A stretch of 64,000 nt of DNA from Pectobacterium carotovorum (GTDB taxonomy: Bacteria > Pseudomonadota > Gammaproteobacteria > Enterobacterales > Enterobacteriaceae): positions 4,216,001 to 4,280,000 of the forward strand of contig CP066552.1 of the NCBI GenBank assembly GCA_016415585.1, given 5' to 3'. Positions 34,053-43,650 of the stretch are shown here, piece by piece. The stretch's first letter is position 1, and every line of letters begins with the position of its first letter. The notes beneath the pieces are model-generated. The model searched no databases. It saw only the letters and a program-made list of their open reading frames with translations, and was not told where the DNA came from. Both the position numbers and the translations under genes were made by a program.

Positions 34053-36605
34053 ATGAACAAAGTCAGACTCGCTGTTATCGGTAACGGGATGGTTGGCCAC
34101 CGTTTTATCGAAGAGTTGCTGGATAAGGCCCCAACGTCCACCTACGATATTACCGTTTTTTGTGAAGAACCCCGCGTTGCCTACGATCGTGTCCACCTCT
34201 CTTCCTACTTCGCTCACCACACGGTAGAAGAGCTCTCTTTAGTACGCGAAGGCTACTACGAAAAGAATGGCGTTAAAGTCCTGCTCGGTGAACGCGCCAT
34301 CACCATCAACCGCAGTGAAAAAGCCATTCACTCCAATTCCGGCCGTACCGTGTATTACGACAAGTTAATCATGGCCACCGGCTCCTATCCGTGGATCCCG
34401 TCAATCAAAGGATCAAACGGGCAGGACTGTTTCGTCTACCGCACCATTGAAGATCTGAACGCCATCGAAAACTGCGCACGCCGCAGCAAACGCGGCGCAG
34501 TAATAGGCGGGGGTCTATTAGGTCTGGAAGCGGCTGGCGCGCTGAAACACCTTGGCGTGGAAACGCACGTCATTGAGTTCGCCCCGGTGCTCATGGCTGA
34601 ACAGCTGGATGCACAGGGCGGCGCCCTGCTGCAACGCAAGATTGAAAACATGGGTGTGCGTGTGCACACCAGCAAGAATACGCAGGCCATTCAGCATTCC
34701 GGTCTGGAAAACCGCAAGACGATGGTGTTTGCCGACGGCAGCACGCTGGAAGTCGACTTCATCGTGTTCTCGACCGGTATCCGTGCACAGGACAAACTGG
34801 CGCGTCAGTGTGCACTGGAAATCGGCCCACGCGGCGGTATCGCGATTAACGACTGGTGCCAAACCTCCGATCCGGACGTCTACGCTATCGGCGAATGTGC
34901 CGCCTGGCAGGGCCGTCCATTTGGGCTGGTCGCACCCGGCTACAAGATGGCGCAGGTTGCCGTCGACCACCTGTTAGGGCATGAAAACCGATTCCAGGGT
35001 GCCGACATGAGCGCCAAACTCAAGCTGATGGGCGTGGATGTTGGCGGGATTGGTGATGCACACGGCCATACGCCGGGCTCTCGCAGCTACATGTGGCTGG
35101 ATGAAAATAAAGAAACCTACAAACGCCTGATCGTCAGCGCCGACAATAAAACGCTGCTCGGGGCCGTATTGGTCGGCGACACGCGGGATTACGGCAACCT
35201 GCTGCAATTCATGCTGAACAAAATCCCGCTGCCGGATTCTCCTGAAGCGCTGATTCTTCCGGCATCCGCTGGCAGTGCGAAACCGACGCTGGGTGTCGAT
35301 GCGCTGCCAGAAAGTGCGCAAATCTGCTCCTGCTTCGACGTGTCTAAAGGCGACATCATCAAAGCGATTAACGGCGGCTGTCATACCGTCGCGGCGCTTA
35401 AAGAAACCACCAAAGCCGGTACTGGCTGCGGCGGCTGTATCCCGCTGCTTACGCAGGTGTTAAACGCGGAACTCAGCAAACAGGGGATCGAAGTCAATAA
35501 TCACCTGTGTGAACACTTCGCCTATTCGCGTCAGGAGCTGTACCACCTGATCCAAATCGAAAAAATCAAAACGTTCGATCAACTGCTGGAGAAACACGGT
35601 TCAGGCTACGGCTGTGAAGTCTGTAAACCAACCGCCGCGTCTCTGTTGGCTTCCTGCTGGAACGAGTACGTGCTCAAACCGCAGCACACGCCGTTGCAGG
35701 ATTCTAACGATAACTTCCTCGGCAATATCCAGAAAGACGGCACCTACTCCGTGATCCCACGCTCCGCAGGCGGGGAAATCACACCGGATGGCCTGATCGC
35801 CATTGGCCGCATCGCGAAGCAATACAACCTGTACACCAAAATGACCGGCTCTCAGCGCATGGCGCTATTCGGCGTACAGAAAGACGATCTACCTGACGTG
35901 TGGGCTCAGCTCATCGAAGCCGGGTTTGAAACCGGCCACGCTTACGCCAAGGCGTTACGTATGGCAAAAACCTGCGTCGGCAGCACCTGGTGCCGCTTTG
36001 GCGTCGGCGACAGCGTGGGCTTTGGCGTAGAACTGGAAAACCGCTACAAAGGCATCCGCACCCCACACAAAATGAAATTTGGCGTCTCCGGCTGTACGCG
36101 GGAATGTGCAGAAGCACAGGGTAAAGACGTGGGGATTATCGCCACCGAAAAAGGCTGGAACCTCTATGTATGCGGCAACGGCGGGATGAAGCCGCGCCAC
36201 GCCGACCTGCTGGCAGCCGACTTAGATCGCGAAACGGTAGTCAGCTACCTGGACCGTTTCATGATGTTCTATATCCGTACAGCCGATAAGCTCCAACGCA
36301 CGTCTGTCTGGCTGGATAACCTCGAAGGCGGCATCGACTATCTGCGCAATGTGATTGTGAAAGACAAGCTTGGCATTAACGATCAGCTTGAAGCGGATAT
36401 CGCACGGCTGCGAGAAGGCTATACCTGCGAATGGCAGGCGACGCTGGAAGATCCAGAAGCACAGAAACGCTTTGCCCACTTCATTAACAGCCCAGTACGT
36501 GACCCGAATGTGCAAATGGTGAGTGAACGTCAACAACACCGTCCGGCGCGCCCTGCCGAGCGCATTCCGGTGAAACAGATTGAACTGGAAGGGGAAAGCG
36601 CATGA
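34053..36605 (+). CDS. nirB: NirB, NADH-dependent nitrite reductase large subunit
   Basis: Cytosolic six-electron reductase of nitrite to ammonium with FAD, [2Fe-2S], [4Fe-4S] and siroheme. Domains in order: FAD/NAD(P) domain (residues 1 to about 300: VIGNGMVGHRF, AVIGGGLLGLEAAG), a BFD-type [2Fe-2S] domain at about 420-470 (ICSCFDVSKGDI and TGCGGCIPL) with a second cysteine pair at GYGCEVCKPT, then the sulfite/nitrite reductase halves. The siroheme/[4Fe-4S] cysteines are in KTCVGSTWC and SGCTRECAEAQGKD. 850 residues (E. coli 847). It overlaps nirD by four bases (ATGA). Confidence 0.97.
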   Translation: MNKVRLAVIGNGMVGHRFIEELLDKAPTSTYDITVFCEEPRVAYDRVHLSSYFAHHTVEELSLVREGYYEKNGVKVLLGERAITINRSEKAIHSNSGRTVYYDKLIMATGSYPWIPSIKGSNGQDCFVYRTIEDLNAIENCARRSKRGAVIGGGLLGLEAAGALKHLGVETHVIEFAPVLMAEQLDAQGGALLQRKIENMGVRVHTSKNTQAIQHSGLENRKTMVFADGSTLEVDFIVFSTGIRAQDKLARQCALEIGPRGGIAINDWCQTSDPDVYAIGECAAWQGRPFGLVAPGYKMAQVAVDHLLGHENRFQGADMSAKLKLMGVDVGGIGDAHGHTPGSRSYMWLDENKETYKRLIVSADNKTLLGAVLVGDTRDYGNLLQFMLNKIPLPDSPEALILPASAGSAKPTLGVDALPESAQICSCFDVSKGDIIKAINGGCHTVAALKETTKAGTGCGGCIPLLTQVLNAELSKQGIEVNNHLCEHFAYSRQELYHLIQIEKIKTFDQLLEKHGSGYGCEVCKPTAASLLASCWNEYVLKPQHTPLQDSNDNFLGNIQKDGTYSVIPRSAGGEITPDGLIAIGRIAKQYNLYTKMTGSQRMALFGVQKDDLPDVWAQLIEAGFETGHAYAKALRMAKTCVGSTWCRFGVGDSVGFGVELENRYKGIRTPHKMKFGVSGCTRECAEAQGKDVGIIATEKGWNLYVCGNGGMKPRHADLLAADLDRETVVSYLDRFMMFYIRTADKLQRTSVWLDNLEGGIDYLRNVIVKDKLGINDQLEADIARLREGYTCEWQATLEDPEAQKRFAHFINSPVRDPNVQMVSERQQHRPARPAERIPVKQIELEGESA

Positions 36606-36970
36606 GCCAGTGGACAACCGTATGTAAGTTAGACGACATCCTGCCCGGCACCGGCGTTTGCGCACTCGTCGAGCAGCAACAGATTGCCGTGTTCCGCCCA
36701 CGTAACGATGAGCAGGTTTACGCCATCAGCAATATCGATCCGTTCGCGCAGGCTAGCGTGTTAAGCCGTGGGATAGTAGGCGAGCATCAAGACGATCTTT
36801 GGGTCGCAAGCCCATTGAAAAAACAGCATTTCCGCCTTTATGATGGCTTCTGTCTGGAGGATGGAGCCTATTCTGTTGCAGCTTATGATACTCAGGTAAC
36901 AAACGGTAATGTGCAAATATCTATCGCAGACCGTGACATCGCGGTTGATAATAGCCAACCATTACCCTAA
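36602..36970 (+). CDS. nirD: NirD, nitrite reductase small subunit
   Basis: Rieske-fold small subunit, 122 residues (E. coli 108), needed with NirB for NADH-nitrite reductase activity. Motifs WTTVCKLDDILPGTGVCAL, YAISNIDPFAQASVLSRGI and LKKQHFRLYDGFCLEDG match the family, and as usual for NirD the Rieske cluster ligands are missing. It starts inside the nirB stop codon. cysG follows after 26 bases; in E. coli nirC lies between them. Confidence 0.95.
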   Translation: MSQWTTVCKLDDILPGTGVCALVEQQQIAVFRPRNDEQVYAISNIDPFAQASVLSRGIVGEHQDDLWVASPLKKQHFRLYDGFCLEDGAYSVAAYDTQVTNGNVQISIADRDIAVDNSQPLP

Positions 36971-36996
36971 TAACCTGAGCTTTCAAGAGGCATTAC

Positions 36997-38376
36997 ATGG
37001 ATTACCTGCCAATATTCTGTCAGTTGCACGATAAACCTTGTCTATTGGTAGGAGGAGGGGAAATAGCCGAGCGTAAAGCCCGGCTATTGCTGGATGCTGG
37101 CGCAGTGATTACCGTCAATGCGCTAGATTTTAACGATCAATTTCGAGCCTGGGAGCAGGATGCTCAATTAACGCTGGTACACGGCACCTTCGATCCCACG
37201 TTACTGGACGAGGTGTGGCTGGTGATTGCCGCTACCGACGATCAGGGCGTCAATAACCATGTCTATGCCAGCGCCAGCGAGCGCCGGATTTTCTGTAACG
37301 TAGTGGATTCACCAGAACGCGCCAGCTTCATTATGCCGTCGATCATTGACCGTTCACCGCTGATGGTCGCGGTGTCTTCTGGCGGCGCAGCACCGGTATT
37401 GGCTCGGCTACTGCGGGAAAAACTGGAGAGTATTCTGCCGCAAAATCTCGGTAAGCTGGCGACATACGCAGGTGAATTGCGCAGTCGGGTCAAAAGCCGG
37501 TTCCGCAATATGAGCGCGCGCCGTCGCTTCTGGGAAAAGCTCTTCGTACACGATCGGCTGGCGCAGGCGCTGGCCAATGACAATAGCCAAAGTGTTAACC
37601 AGCTGACGGAGCTACTTTTCTCCGCGCCGCTCGATGACCGGGGTGAAGTCACGCTGGTCGGTGCAGGGCCGGGCGACGCAGGATTACTGACGCTGAAAGG
37701 GCTACAGCATCTCCAGCAGGCCGACATCGTCGTTTACGATCGGCTGGTATCGAAAGAGATTCTCAATCTGTCACGCCGTGACGCCGAGCGAATCTTCGTC
37801 GGCAAAGCCTCTGGCTATCACAGCGTCCCTCAGGATCAAATCAATCAGCTATTGGAAGAAAAGGCGCGGGCTGGCCATCGCGTTGTCAGGCTGAAAGGCG
37901 GTGACCCCTTTATCTTTGGCCGCGGTGCTGAAGAGCTAGAGCACCTGCAACAGGCGGGCATACCGTTCTCCGTCGTCCCCGGTATTACTGCCGCGTCGGG
38001 CTGTTCAGCCTACAGCGGTATCCCGCTCACCCATCGCGATCACTCGCAGGGCGTCAGGCTGATCACCGGACACGTCAAGCACGACACCGATCTGGACTGG
38101 TCCAGCCTCGCCGCGGAAAAGCAAACGCTGGTATTTTATATGGGGCTTCAGCAGGCCGAGTACATTCAAAACAAGCTGATCGAGCAACAGCTACCGGAAA
38201 CCGTACCTGTCGCCATTATCGAAAACGGCACCTCAACTAAACAGCGAGTCCTGAGTGGACAACTCTCGCAACTGAGTGAATTAGCACAACAAGCCAGCAG
38301 TCCAAGTTTGATCATCATCGGCAACGTTGTCGGGCTGCGGGAAAAATTGAGCTGGTTCTCTGACCAGACAGCATAA
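36997..38376 (+). CDS. cysG: CysG, trifunctional siroheme synthase
   Basis: Makes siroheme, the prosthetic group of NirB and of sulfite reductase. The N-terminal half (residues 1 to about 210) is the NAD-dependent precorrin-2 dehydrogenase/ferrochelatase ([21 protein letters not shown]). The C-terminal half is the uroporphyrinogen-III C-methyltransferase with [42 protein letters not shown] and [23 protein letters not shown]. 459 residues (E. coli 457). It shares the operon with nirBD, which couples cofactor and enzyme supply. Confidence 0.97.
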   Translation: MDYLPIFCQLHDKPCLLVGGGEIAERKARLLLDAGAVITVNALDFNDQFRAWEQDAQLTLVHGTFDPTLLDEVWLVIAATDDQGVNNHVYASASERRIFCNVVDSPERASFIMPSIIDRSPLMVAVSSGGAAPVLARLLREKLESILPQNLGKLATYAGELRSRVKSRFRNMSARRRFWEKLFVHDRLAQALANDNSQSVNQLTELLFSAPLDDRGEVTLVGAGPGDAGLLTLKGLQHLQQADIVVYDRLVSKEILNLSRRDAERIFVGKASGYHSVPQDQINQLLEEKARAGHRVVRLKGGDPFIFGRGAEELEHLQQAGIPFSVVPGITAASGCSAYSGIPLTHRDHSQGVRLITGHVKHDTDLDWSSLAAEKQTLVFYMGLQQAEYIQNKLIEQQLPETVPVAIIENGTSTKQRVLSGQLSQLSELAQQASSPSLIIIGNVVGLREKLSWFSDQTA

Positions 38377-38400
38377 TCCTCTCCCTACCACCCTACTCAC

Positions 38401-38430
38401 CCGCTATCCGTTCTGCCGGATAGCGGTTAT
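38401..38430 (+). terminator. Terminator of the nirBD-cysG operon
   Basis: CCGCTATCCG (38401-38410) pairs perfectly with CGGATAGCGG (38417-38426), followed by TTATT. Confidence 0.75.
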
Positions 38431-38820
38431 TGCACCATCATAATGCAACGCCCCGCCAGATAGCATAACAATGCACTATTTTAAACATACTCCCTTACAA
38501 AATGTCACTTTAATGCTTTACCGCAGGCCACATCTGCCTTATTTTGGCTAAAACAAAACCCATTAATAAGCAGACTATATGAATAAATAATCAATAATCG
38601 TTTACGTAAAACGTGGCCCGACTATTGCTTAGCTTTCTAATAGATTCGCGGCACGACCTCTGAATCGTTCCTATCGAACCGATTTCATCGTCAAGCCATC
38701 GCGGTTATCGAAATGAGTGCCTCATCTAACGAGTCCATATCGAAGGGTGATACATCGCGTCATTACGTATTTCTACTCTCGTTCCTGAACGGAGTATGTA
38801 GTCCTCTCATCACAAAAACA
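38431..38820. other. Intergenic region upstream of the amino acid ABC operon
   Basis: About 390 AT-rich bases without a gene; they should hold the operon promoter. No regulator gene is adjacent. A 63-codon frame starting at 38713 overlaps the permease start and is not supported. Confidence 0.45.
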
Positions 38821-38837
38821 GTTCTGTTTAACAGAAC
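38821..38837. promoter_or_regulatory. Palindrome just before the amino acid ABC operon
   Basis: GTTCTGTTTAACAGAAC consists of perfect eight-base half-sites around a single central T, 26 bases before the GTG start. It could be an operator or a leader hairpin close to the ribosome-binding site. Confidence 0.5.
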
Positions 38838-38863
38838 AATAAGCAAGCAGTTTGGAGTCACTT

Positions 38864-39580
38864 GTGGAAGACGTTACTTTCTGGCAGCTCATCAGTTTTG
38901 GTGAACATGGCTGGGGGAAATTATTACTGATTGGGGCAGGAATGACGCTCGCACTGGCGATCGGCGGCTTCCTGCTGGGAGCGGTGATCGGCACGATCGG
39001 TGCCTGGTCCAAAATTTGCGGCAATCGCCCCGTGCGCTATCTGGCTGATGGCTACACGACGCTTATCCGTGGCGTCCCCGATCTACTCATCATCTACCTG
39101 CTGTATTTCGGCGGCAGCTCTGCGTTAACCCTGCTCGCCAAACTGTTTGGCAGCAATGAGTTCTTTGGCTTTCCCGGCTTCCTCGCAGGGGTAATCGCCG
39201 TCGGCATTTCCTCCGGCGCACAGCAGACGGAAGTCTACCGCGGCGCGTTTTACGCCGTCTCCAAAGGGGAAATTGAGGCAGCCAAAGCCTGCGGTATGCC
39301 AACGCTACTGCGCCTGCGCCGCATCATCATACCGCTCCTGCTGCGCCACGCGATCCCCCCACTCGGCAACGTGTGGCAGCTGGTGCTGAAAACCTCCGCG
39401 TTGGTTTCCGTTACCGGCGTCGCTGAACTATTGACGCAGGCGCAAACGGGTGCGGGTTCTACCGGCAAACCGTTTGATTTCTTCATGGCGGCCGCGCTGC
39501 TTTATCTGGCTATCTCAATCTGTTCCGGCTGGATTATGCGCCGTGCTGAGTCTCATTATTCCCGGGGTGTGAAACGCTGA
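38864..39580 (+). CDS. Amino acid ABC importer permease, HisQ-like
   Basis: Inner-membrane permease of the His/Glu/Gln/Arg/opine family, 238 residues with about five helices. The family motif DGYTTLIRGVPDLLIIYLLYFGG is at about residue 60 and the ATPase-coupling loop EIEAAKACGMPTLLRLRRIIIP follows at about 140. GTG 38864 is preferred over TTG 38852 because GGAG lies seven bases before it. Its TGA stop overlaps the next ATG by one base. First gene of a four- or five-gene operon. Confidence 0.92.
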   Translation: MEDVTFWQLISFGEHGWGKLLLIGAGMTLALAIGGFLLGAVIGTIGAWSKICGNRPVRYLADGYTTLIRGVPDLLIIYLLYFGGSSALTLLAKLFGSNEFFGFPGFLAGVIAVGISSGAQQTEVYRGAFYAVSKGEIEAAKACGMPTLLRLRRIIIPLLLRHAIPPLGNVWQLVLKTSALVSVTGVAELLTQAQTGAGSTGKPFDFFMAAALLYLAISICSGWIMRRAESHYSRGVKR

Positions 39581-40314
39581 TGGATTTTCCTTTTCTGTAC
39601 GAAACGTTTCTGGAGATTATTCCCGGTATCCCGTTAACCCTGCAACTGGCAGTCAGCTCGGTCTTTCTGGGCTTCTTTCTGGCGCTAGGCTTGGCGTTGA
39701 TGCAGTTGTCATCCTTTGCCGTCCTGCGCTCCATTGCCCGAACCTACGTGCTGTTTTTCCGCGGTACGCCGCTGCTGGTTCAGCTATTCCTGATTTACTA
39801 CGGGCTGGGGCAATTCCCCTGGGTTCGGGAAAGTATGCTTTGGCCATTCCTGCGGGAGCCACACTGGTGCGCCCTGCTGTCGCTCAGCCTGTGTACCGGT
39901 GCCTATGCCAGTGAAATTATCCGTGGCGGATTGCAGTCCGTTCCGATTGGCCAGATCGAATCTGCACGCGCCTGCGGCATGCCGTCGTTCATGATTTTCA
40001 AGCGTATCGTTTTTCCGCTGGCAATCCGTCAGGCGCTTCCCGCCTACGGTAATGAGCTGATCTCGATGGTCAAGTCGACCTCGCTGGCTTCCATCATCAC
40101 GCTGATGGAAATCACTGGGATCGCTGCACGCCTCATCGCGGAAACTTATCGGGCGCTTGAAGTGTTCCTGGTCGCAGGTGCTATTTATCTGTTTATTAAC
40201 CTTATTCTGACACGTTTACTGATGTGGACAGAATTTACGCTTACCCCTCATCTCCGTGCGCCGGGTGCGCAACCGGCAGCGAAAAAAATTAAGAAATTGG
40301 GAGATCTGCAATGA
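39580..40314 (+). CDS. Amino acid ABC importer permease, HisM-like
   Basis: Second permease, 244 residues. It has [22 protein letters not shown] (family motif) and the coupling loop [53 protein letters not shown] is the conserved late segment of this group. The C-terminal tail is basic ([12 protein letters not shown]). It overlaps the ATPase gene by four bases. Confidence 0.92.
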   Translation: MDFPFLYETFLEIIPGIPLTLQLAVSSVFLGFFLALGLALMQLSSFAVLRSIARTYVLFFRGTPLLVQLFLIYYGLGQFPWVRESMLWPFLREPHWCALLSLSLCTGAYASEIIRGGLQSVPIGQIESARACGMPSFMIFKRIVFPLAIRQALPAYGNELISMVKSTSLASIITLMEITGIAARLIAETYRALEVFLVAGAIYLFINLILTRLLMWTEFTLTPHLRAPGAQPAAKKIKKLGDLQ

Positions 40315-41075
40315 CGACACCCGCCATTAGCCTGCGCAACATTCATAAAAGCTTCGGCTCTCTGGACGTCCTGAAAGGGATTTCGATTGAAGCCAATCAG
40401 GGGGAAGTCATCTCAATTCTGGGATCGTCCGGTTCAGGTAAATCGACGCTGCTGCGCTGTAGCAACCTGCTTGAGCTTCCCGATCAGGGCGAGATTATCG
40501 TCGGCGGAGAAGCCATTGAAATGAAGCCGAACCGCAAAGGGCAGAACCGCCCGTCGAACCTCAAACAGATCGACAGAATTCGCACTCAGTTAGGCATGGT
40601 GTTCCAGAATTTTAACCTCTGGTCACACAAGACCGTGCTAGAAAACATCATCGAAGCGCCCGTGCACGTCTTAAAGCGTCCACAGGCAGAGTGCGTAGAG
40701 CACGCCGAGCAGCTGTTAGAGAAAGTCGGTCTGGCGGATAAGCGTCACTACTATCCTGCGCATTTGTCCGGTGGACAGCAGCAGCGCGCCGCGATTGCCC
40801 GTGCGCTCGCGATGGAACCGAAAGTGATGCTGTTTGATGAGCCGACCTCCGCGCTCGACCCAGAGCTGGTCGGTGAAGTGCTGCGCGTCATGCGCACGCT
40901 GGCGGACGAAGGGATGACCATGCTGGTCGTGACTCACGAAATGGATTTTGCCCGCGAAGTCTCCAACCGCATCGTCTTCCTCCATCAGGGGGAAATTGAA
41001 GAACAGGGAACGCCGGAGCACGTTTTCACTGCCAGCCAGTCGGCTCGCTTCCGGCAATTTATTGCCAGTTGGTAA
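40311..41075 (+). CDS. Amino acid ABC importer ATPase, HisP-like
   Basis: 254-residue ATPase of the polar amino acid family. Walker A is [15 protein letters not shown], the Q-loop lies in [19 protein letters not shown], signature [15 protein letters not shown], Walker [17 protein letters not shown] and the H-loop [12 protein letters not shown]. The NLWSH variant after the Q-loop is that of HisP. Starts with ATG in the four-base overlap ATGA. Confidence 0.94.
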   Translation: MTTPAISLRNIHKSFGSLDVLKGISIEANQGEVISILGSSGSGKSTLLRCSNLLELPDQGEIIVGGEAIEMKPNRKGQNRPSNLKQIDRIRTQLGMVFQNFNLWSHKTVLENIIEAPVHVLKRPQAECVEHAEQLLEKVGLADKRHYYPAHLSGGQQQRAAIARALAMEPKVMLFDEPTSALDPELVGEVLRVMRTLADEGMTMLVVTHEMDFAREVSNRIVFLHQGEIEEQGTPEHVFTASQSARFRQFIASW

Positions 41076-41082
41076 ACACAAC

Positions 41083-41108
41083 CCCACCACTCTCGTTACA
41101 GTGGTGGG
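41083..41108 (+). terminator. Intra-operon hairpin before the binding-protein gene
   Basis: CCCACCACT (41083-41091) pairs with AGTGGTGGG (41100-41108). Lying between the ATPase and binding-protein genes, it may separate their mRNA levels; there is no U tract. Confidence 0.55.
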
Positions 41109-41153
41109 AAATAAACAAAATATAACGATATAAAATGCCGGGAGAAAAATAAT

Positions 41154-42023
41154 ATGATCAAATCAAAACTCACACTGCTCGCCTGCTCGCTGTGTATGGC
41201 AGGAACGCTAGCTGCCTCATTCACTGCCTCAGCAGAAGAGAAAAAATGGACGACCGTCCGCATCGCAACCGAAGGCGCTTACCACCCGTATAACTTCACC
41301 AAACCAGACGGCACGCTGGATGGTATGGAGATCGAGCTGTACAAAGTGCTGTGTAACAACATGCAGGTGAAATGCGAGATCATGGTTCAGCCCTTCGCCA
41401 GCGCTATTCCTGCGCTGAACGCGGGTAAATATGATGCGATCATCGCAGGTATGTCCGCCACAGCAAAACGCCGTGAGGTGATTGATTTCAGCCAGCCGTA
41501 CACGCAGGCAGGGCAGACTTTCGCCGTGCTGAAATCCAGCTCGCTCGCCAAAGATTTCCCAGACGCGGGCGTGCGTTTCTCCATTGAGCCCGCCGATGAA
41601 GCGAAAGCACTGGCAGAGGTTGAGAAGCTGAAACCGCTGCTGGAAGGCAAAACTATTGGCGTACAATCCGCCTCTATTGCCAGCGCCTTTTTGGATAAAT
41701 ATATGAAAGGCGTGATGAAAGTACGCGAATATAAAACCACACAGGAACACGATCTGGATCTGAAAGCAGGCCGTGTGGATCTGGTCATCGCTTCCGCACC
41801 GTACCTGAAAAGCACAACGGACAAACCAGGCAATGAGAACATCGTGATGCCAGGGCCACAGTTCATCGGCGGTATTCTGGGCAGCGGTTCTTCCGTTGGC
41901 CTGCGTAAAAGCGATCCTGAGCTGAAAGCTATGTTCGACAAGGCAATCGATCAGGCTAAACAAGACGGTACCATCAGAAAGCTGAGCGAAAAATGGTTCG
42001 GCATGGACACCACGCCGCTCTAA
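41154..42023 (+). CDS. Periplasmic amino acid-type binding protein
   Basis: Family 3 solute-binding protein of 289 residues. A signal peptide (MIKSKLTLLACSLCMAGTLA, cleaved near ASA) precedes VRIATEGAYHPYNFTKPDGTLDGMEIELYKVLC, the standard first lobe, with VQPFASAIPALNAGKYDAIIAGMSATAKRREVIDFSQPY. LAEVEKLKPLLEGKTIGVQSASI starts the second lobe. The ligand is probably an amino acid or a conjugate of one. The neighbouring amidohydrolase suggests an acyl- or aryl-amino acid (inference). Confidence 0.92.
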   Translation: MIKSKLTLLACSLCMAGTLAASFTASAEEKKWTTVRIATEGAYHPYNFTKPDGTLDGMEIELYKVLCNNMQVKCEIMVQPFASAIPALNAGKYDAIIAGMSATAKRREVIDFSQPYTQAGQTFAVLKSSSLAKDFPDAGVRFSIEPADEAKALAEVEKLKPLLEGKTIGVQSASIASAFLDKYMKGVMKVREYKTTQEHDLDLKAGRVDLVIASAPYLKSTTDKPGNENIVMPGPQFIGGILGSGSSVGLRKSDPELKAMFDKAIDQAKQDGTIRKLSEKWFGMDTTPL

Positions 42024-42044
42024 GCGTTACTCAATCGCTAAATC

Positions 42045-42074
42045 GCGTGTCATGGCTGACTGGCTGTGACACGC
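42045..42074 (+). terminator. Hairpin between the binding-protein and amidohydrolase genes
   Basis: GCGTGTCA (42045-42052) pairs with TGACACGC (42067-42074). There is no U run, so it is more likely an attenuator or mRNA end-protecting stem than a full terminator. Confidence 0.45.
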
Positions 42075-42117
42075 CCCTCGCTAATGCCATCAAAGAAATC
42101 AAACGAGCACACCACGC

Positions 42118-43575
42118 ATGAATGCAACACACACTGAAGGAACGCTGCCGGCCGTTAATCACCAGAACGTGGAAGAGATCTGCGATCTGATTGCCACCAA
42201 GCGACAGCAGTTCTGTACGCTGAGCGACGGCATCTGGGATACGCCGGAACTGAACTACGAAGAGCATCGTTCAGCGGCACAGCACGAAACCATCCTGAAA
42301 GCAGAAGGCTTCCGTCTGACGAAAGGCATCGCCGACATGCCGACTGCACTGCTGGGTGAATTCGGCGAAGGTCTGCCGATTATCGCCATTCTGGGTGAAT
42401 ACGATGCGCTGCCGGGCCTGAGCCAGCAGGCGAATGTCGCTGAGCCAAAGCCGCTGGAAAACGGTGGCAACGGCCACGGCTGCGGACACAACCTGCTCGG
42501 TACCGCAGCGCTACAGGCGGCGACGGCAGTGAAAGATTATCTGCAAAAGCACGCCCTGGCCGGAACCATACGCTTTTACGGCTGCCCTGCGGAAGAAGGC
42601 GGATCGTCCAAAGGCTTTATGGTCAAGGAAGGCGTTTTTGACGACGTCGATATCGCCCTCTGCTGGCACCCGGCGACCTTCACCGGCGTCAACAGCCCGG
42701 TATCGCTGGCCTGTAACGAACTGAATTTTTACTTCAAAGGTCGTGCGGCTCATGCCGCCAGCAGCCCACATCTGGGACGCAGCGCGCTGGATGCCGTGGA
42801 ACTCATGAACGTTGGCGTGAACTACATGCGCGAGCACATGCCGTCCTCTGCCCGCATCCACTATGCGATTACCGACAGCGGCGGCCACGCCCCGAACGTC
42901 GTTCAGGCCAACGCCACCGTGCGTTACCTCGTAAGAGCACGTCAGTTGCCGGAGCTGCACCAGTTGGTCAAACGCGTGAAGAAAATTGCCGAAGGCGCGG
43001 CGCTGATGACGGAAACCGAAGTCAGCAGCGAAGTGATTAGCGGTGATGCCAATCTGCTGGCGAACCCGCCGCTGGAAGCGCGTATGCACGAACATCTGCT
43101 GGCGCTCGGCCCGATACCGTTCGATGACGAAGACCGCAAAATGGCAGCGATGTTCCAGACCGCGCTGAGCGCCGAAGACATTGCCGAATCCTACGCGCGT
43201 TTCGGCGTTAAACCGCAGCCGGGTTTAACGCTACACGACGGAATTTATCCGCTGTATAGCCCGAATGACGCCTTCATTGGCTCTACCGACGTGGGGACGG
43301 TCAGTTGGGTTGTGCCGACCGTGCAGATTCGCAGCGCCACTTACGCCATCGGCACACCAGCGCATTCGTGGCAGTTGGTCGCACAGGGAAAAACCGGTGC
43401 CGCACACAAGGGCACGGAATACGCGGCGAAAGCGATGGCCTCACTGGCTATCGACCTGCTGGTCACGCCCGAACTGATTGCACAGGCAAAAGCCGACCAT
43501 CAGGAAAGATTGCAGCAGACACCGTTTGAGAACCCGATTCCAGACGACGTGTTTCCGCCTATCCCACGGGGATAA
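42118..43575 (+). CDS. M20-family amidohydrolase, AbgB-like
   Basis: 485-residue metallo-amidohydrolase closely resembling the B subunit of p-aminobenzoyl-glutamate hydrolase (E. coli AbgB, 481). Metal-site residues are seen in GEYDALPGLSQQ, GGNGHGCGHNLLGTAAL (Cys and His), FYGCPAEEGGSSKGFMV (Glu), ALCWHPATF (His) and the late GTPAHSWQLVAQGKTGAAHKG. The dimerisation insert has AAHAASSPHLGRSALDAV. No AbgA partner or abgT transporter is here; an amino acid ABC importer precedes it instead. The substrate may be another N-acyl/aryl amino acid, for example a plant auxin or hydroxycinnamate conjugate (speculation). It is 94 bases after the binding-protein gene. Confidence 0.9.
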   Translation: MNATHTEGTLPAVNHQNVEEICDLIATKRQQFCTLSDGIWDTPELNYEEHRSAAQHETILKAEGFRLTKGIADMPTALLGEFGEGLPIIAILGEYDALPGLSQQANVAEPKPLENGGNGHGCGHNLLGTAALQAATAVKDYLQKHALAGTIRFYGCPAEEGGSSKGFMVKEGVFDDVDIALCWHPATFTGVNSPVSLACNELNFYFKGRAAHAASSPHLGRSALDAVELMNVGVNYMREHMPSSARIHYAITDSGGHAPNVVQANATVRYLVRARQLPELHQLVKRVKKIAEGAALMTETEVSSEVISGDANLLANPPLEARMHEHLLALGPIPFDDEDRKMAAMFQTALSAEDIAESYARFGVKPQPGLTLHDGIYPLYSPNDAFIGSTDVGTVSWVVPTVQIRSATYAIGTPAHSWQLVAQGKTGAAHKGTEYAAKAMASLAIDLLVTPELIAQAKADHQERLQQTPFENPIPDDVFPPIPRG

Positions 43576-43615
43576 GGTAGCGGATTCGAAGGGATAGATA
43601 AGTAGTAGCAGGAAA

Positions 43616-43640
43616 CCGTCAGGAGAGAGCCTCCTGACGG
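43616..43640. terminator. Hairpin between convergent amidohydrolase and trpS genes
   Basis: CCGTCAGGAG (43616-43625) pairs perfectly with CTCCTGACGG (43631-43640), loop AGAGC. Confidence 0.75.
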
Positions 43641-43650
43641 TAATTAAGAC

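Noticed and set aside
38713..38904. 63-codon frame overlapping the HisQ-like start
   Set aside because: It covers the promoter and palindrome and runs into the permease gene in another frame; no ribosome-binding site.
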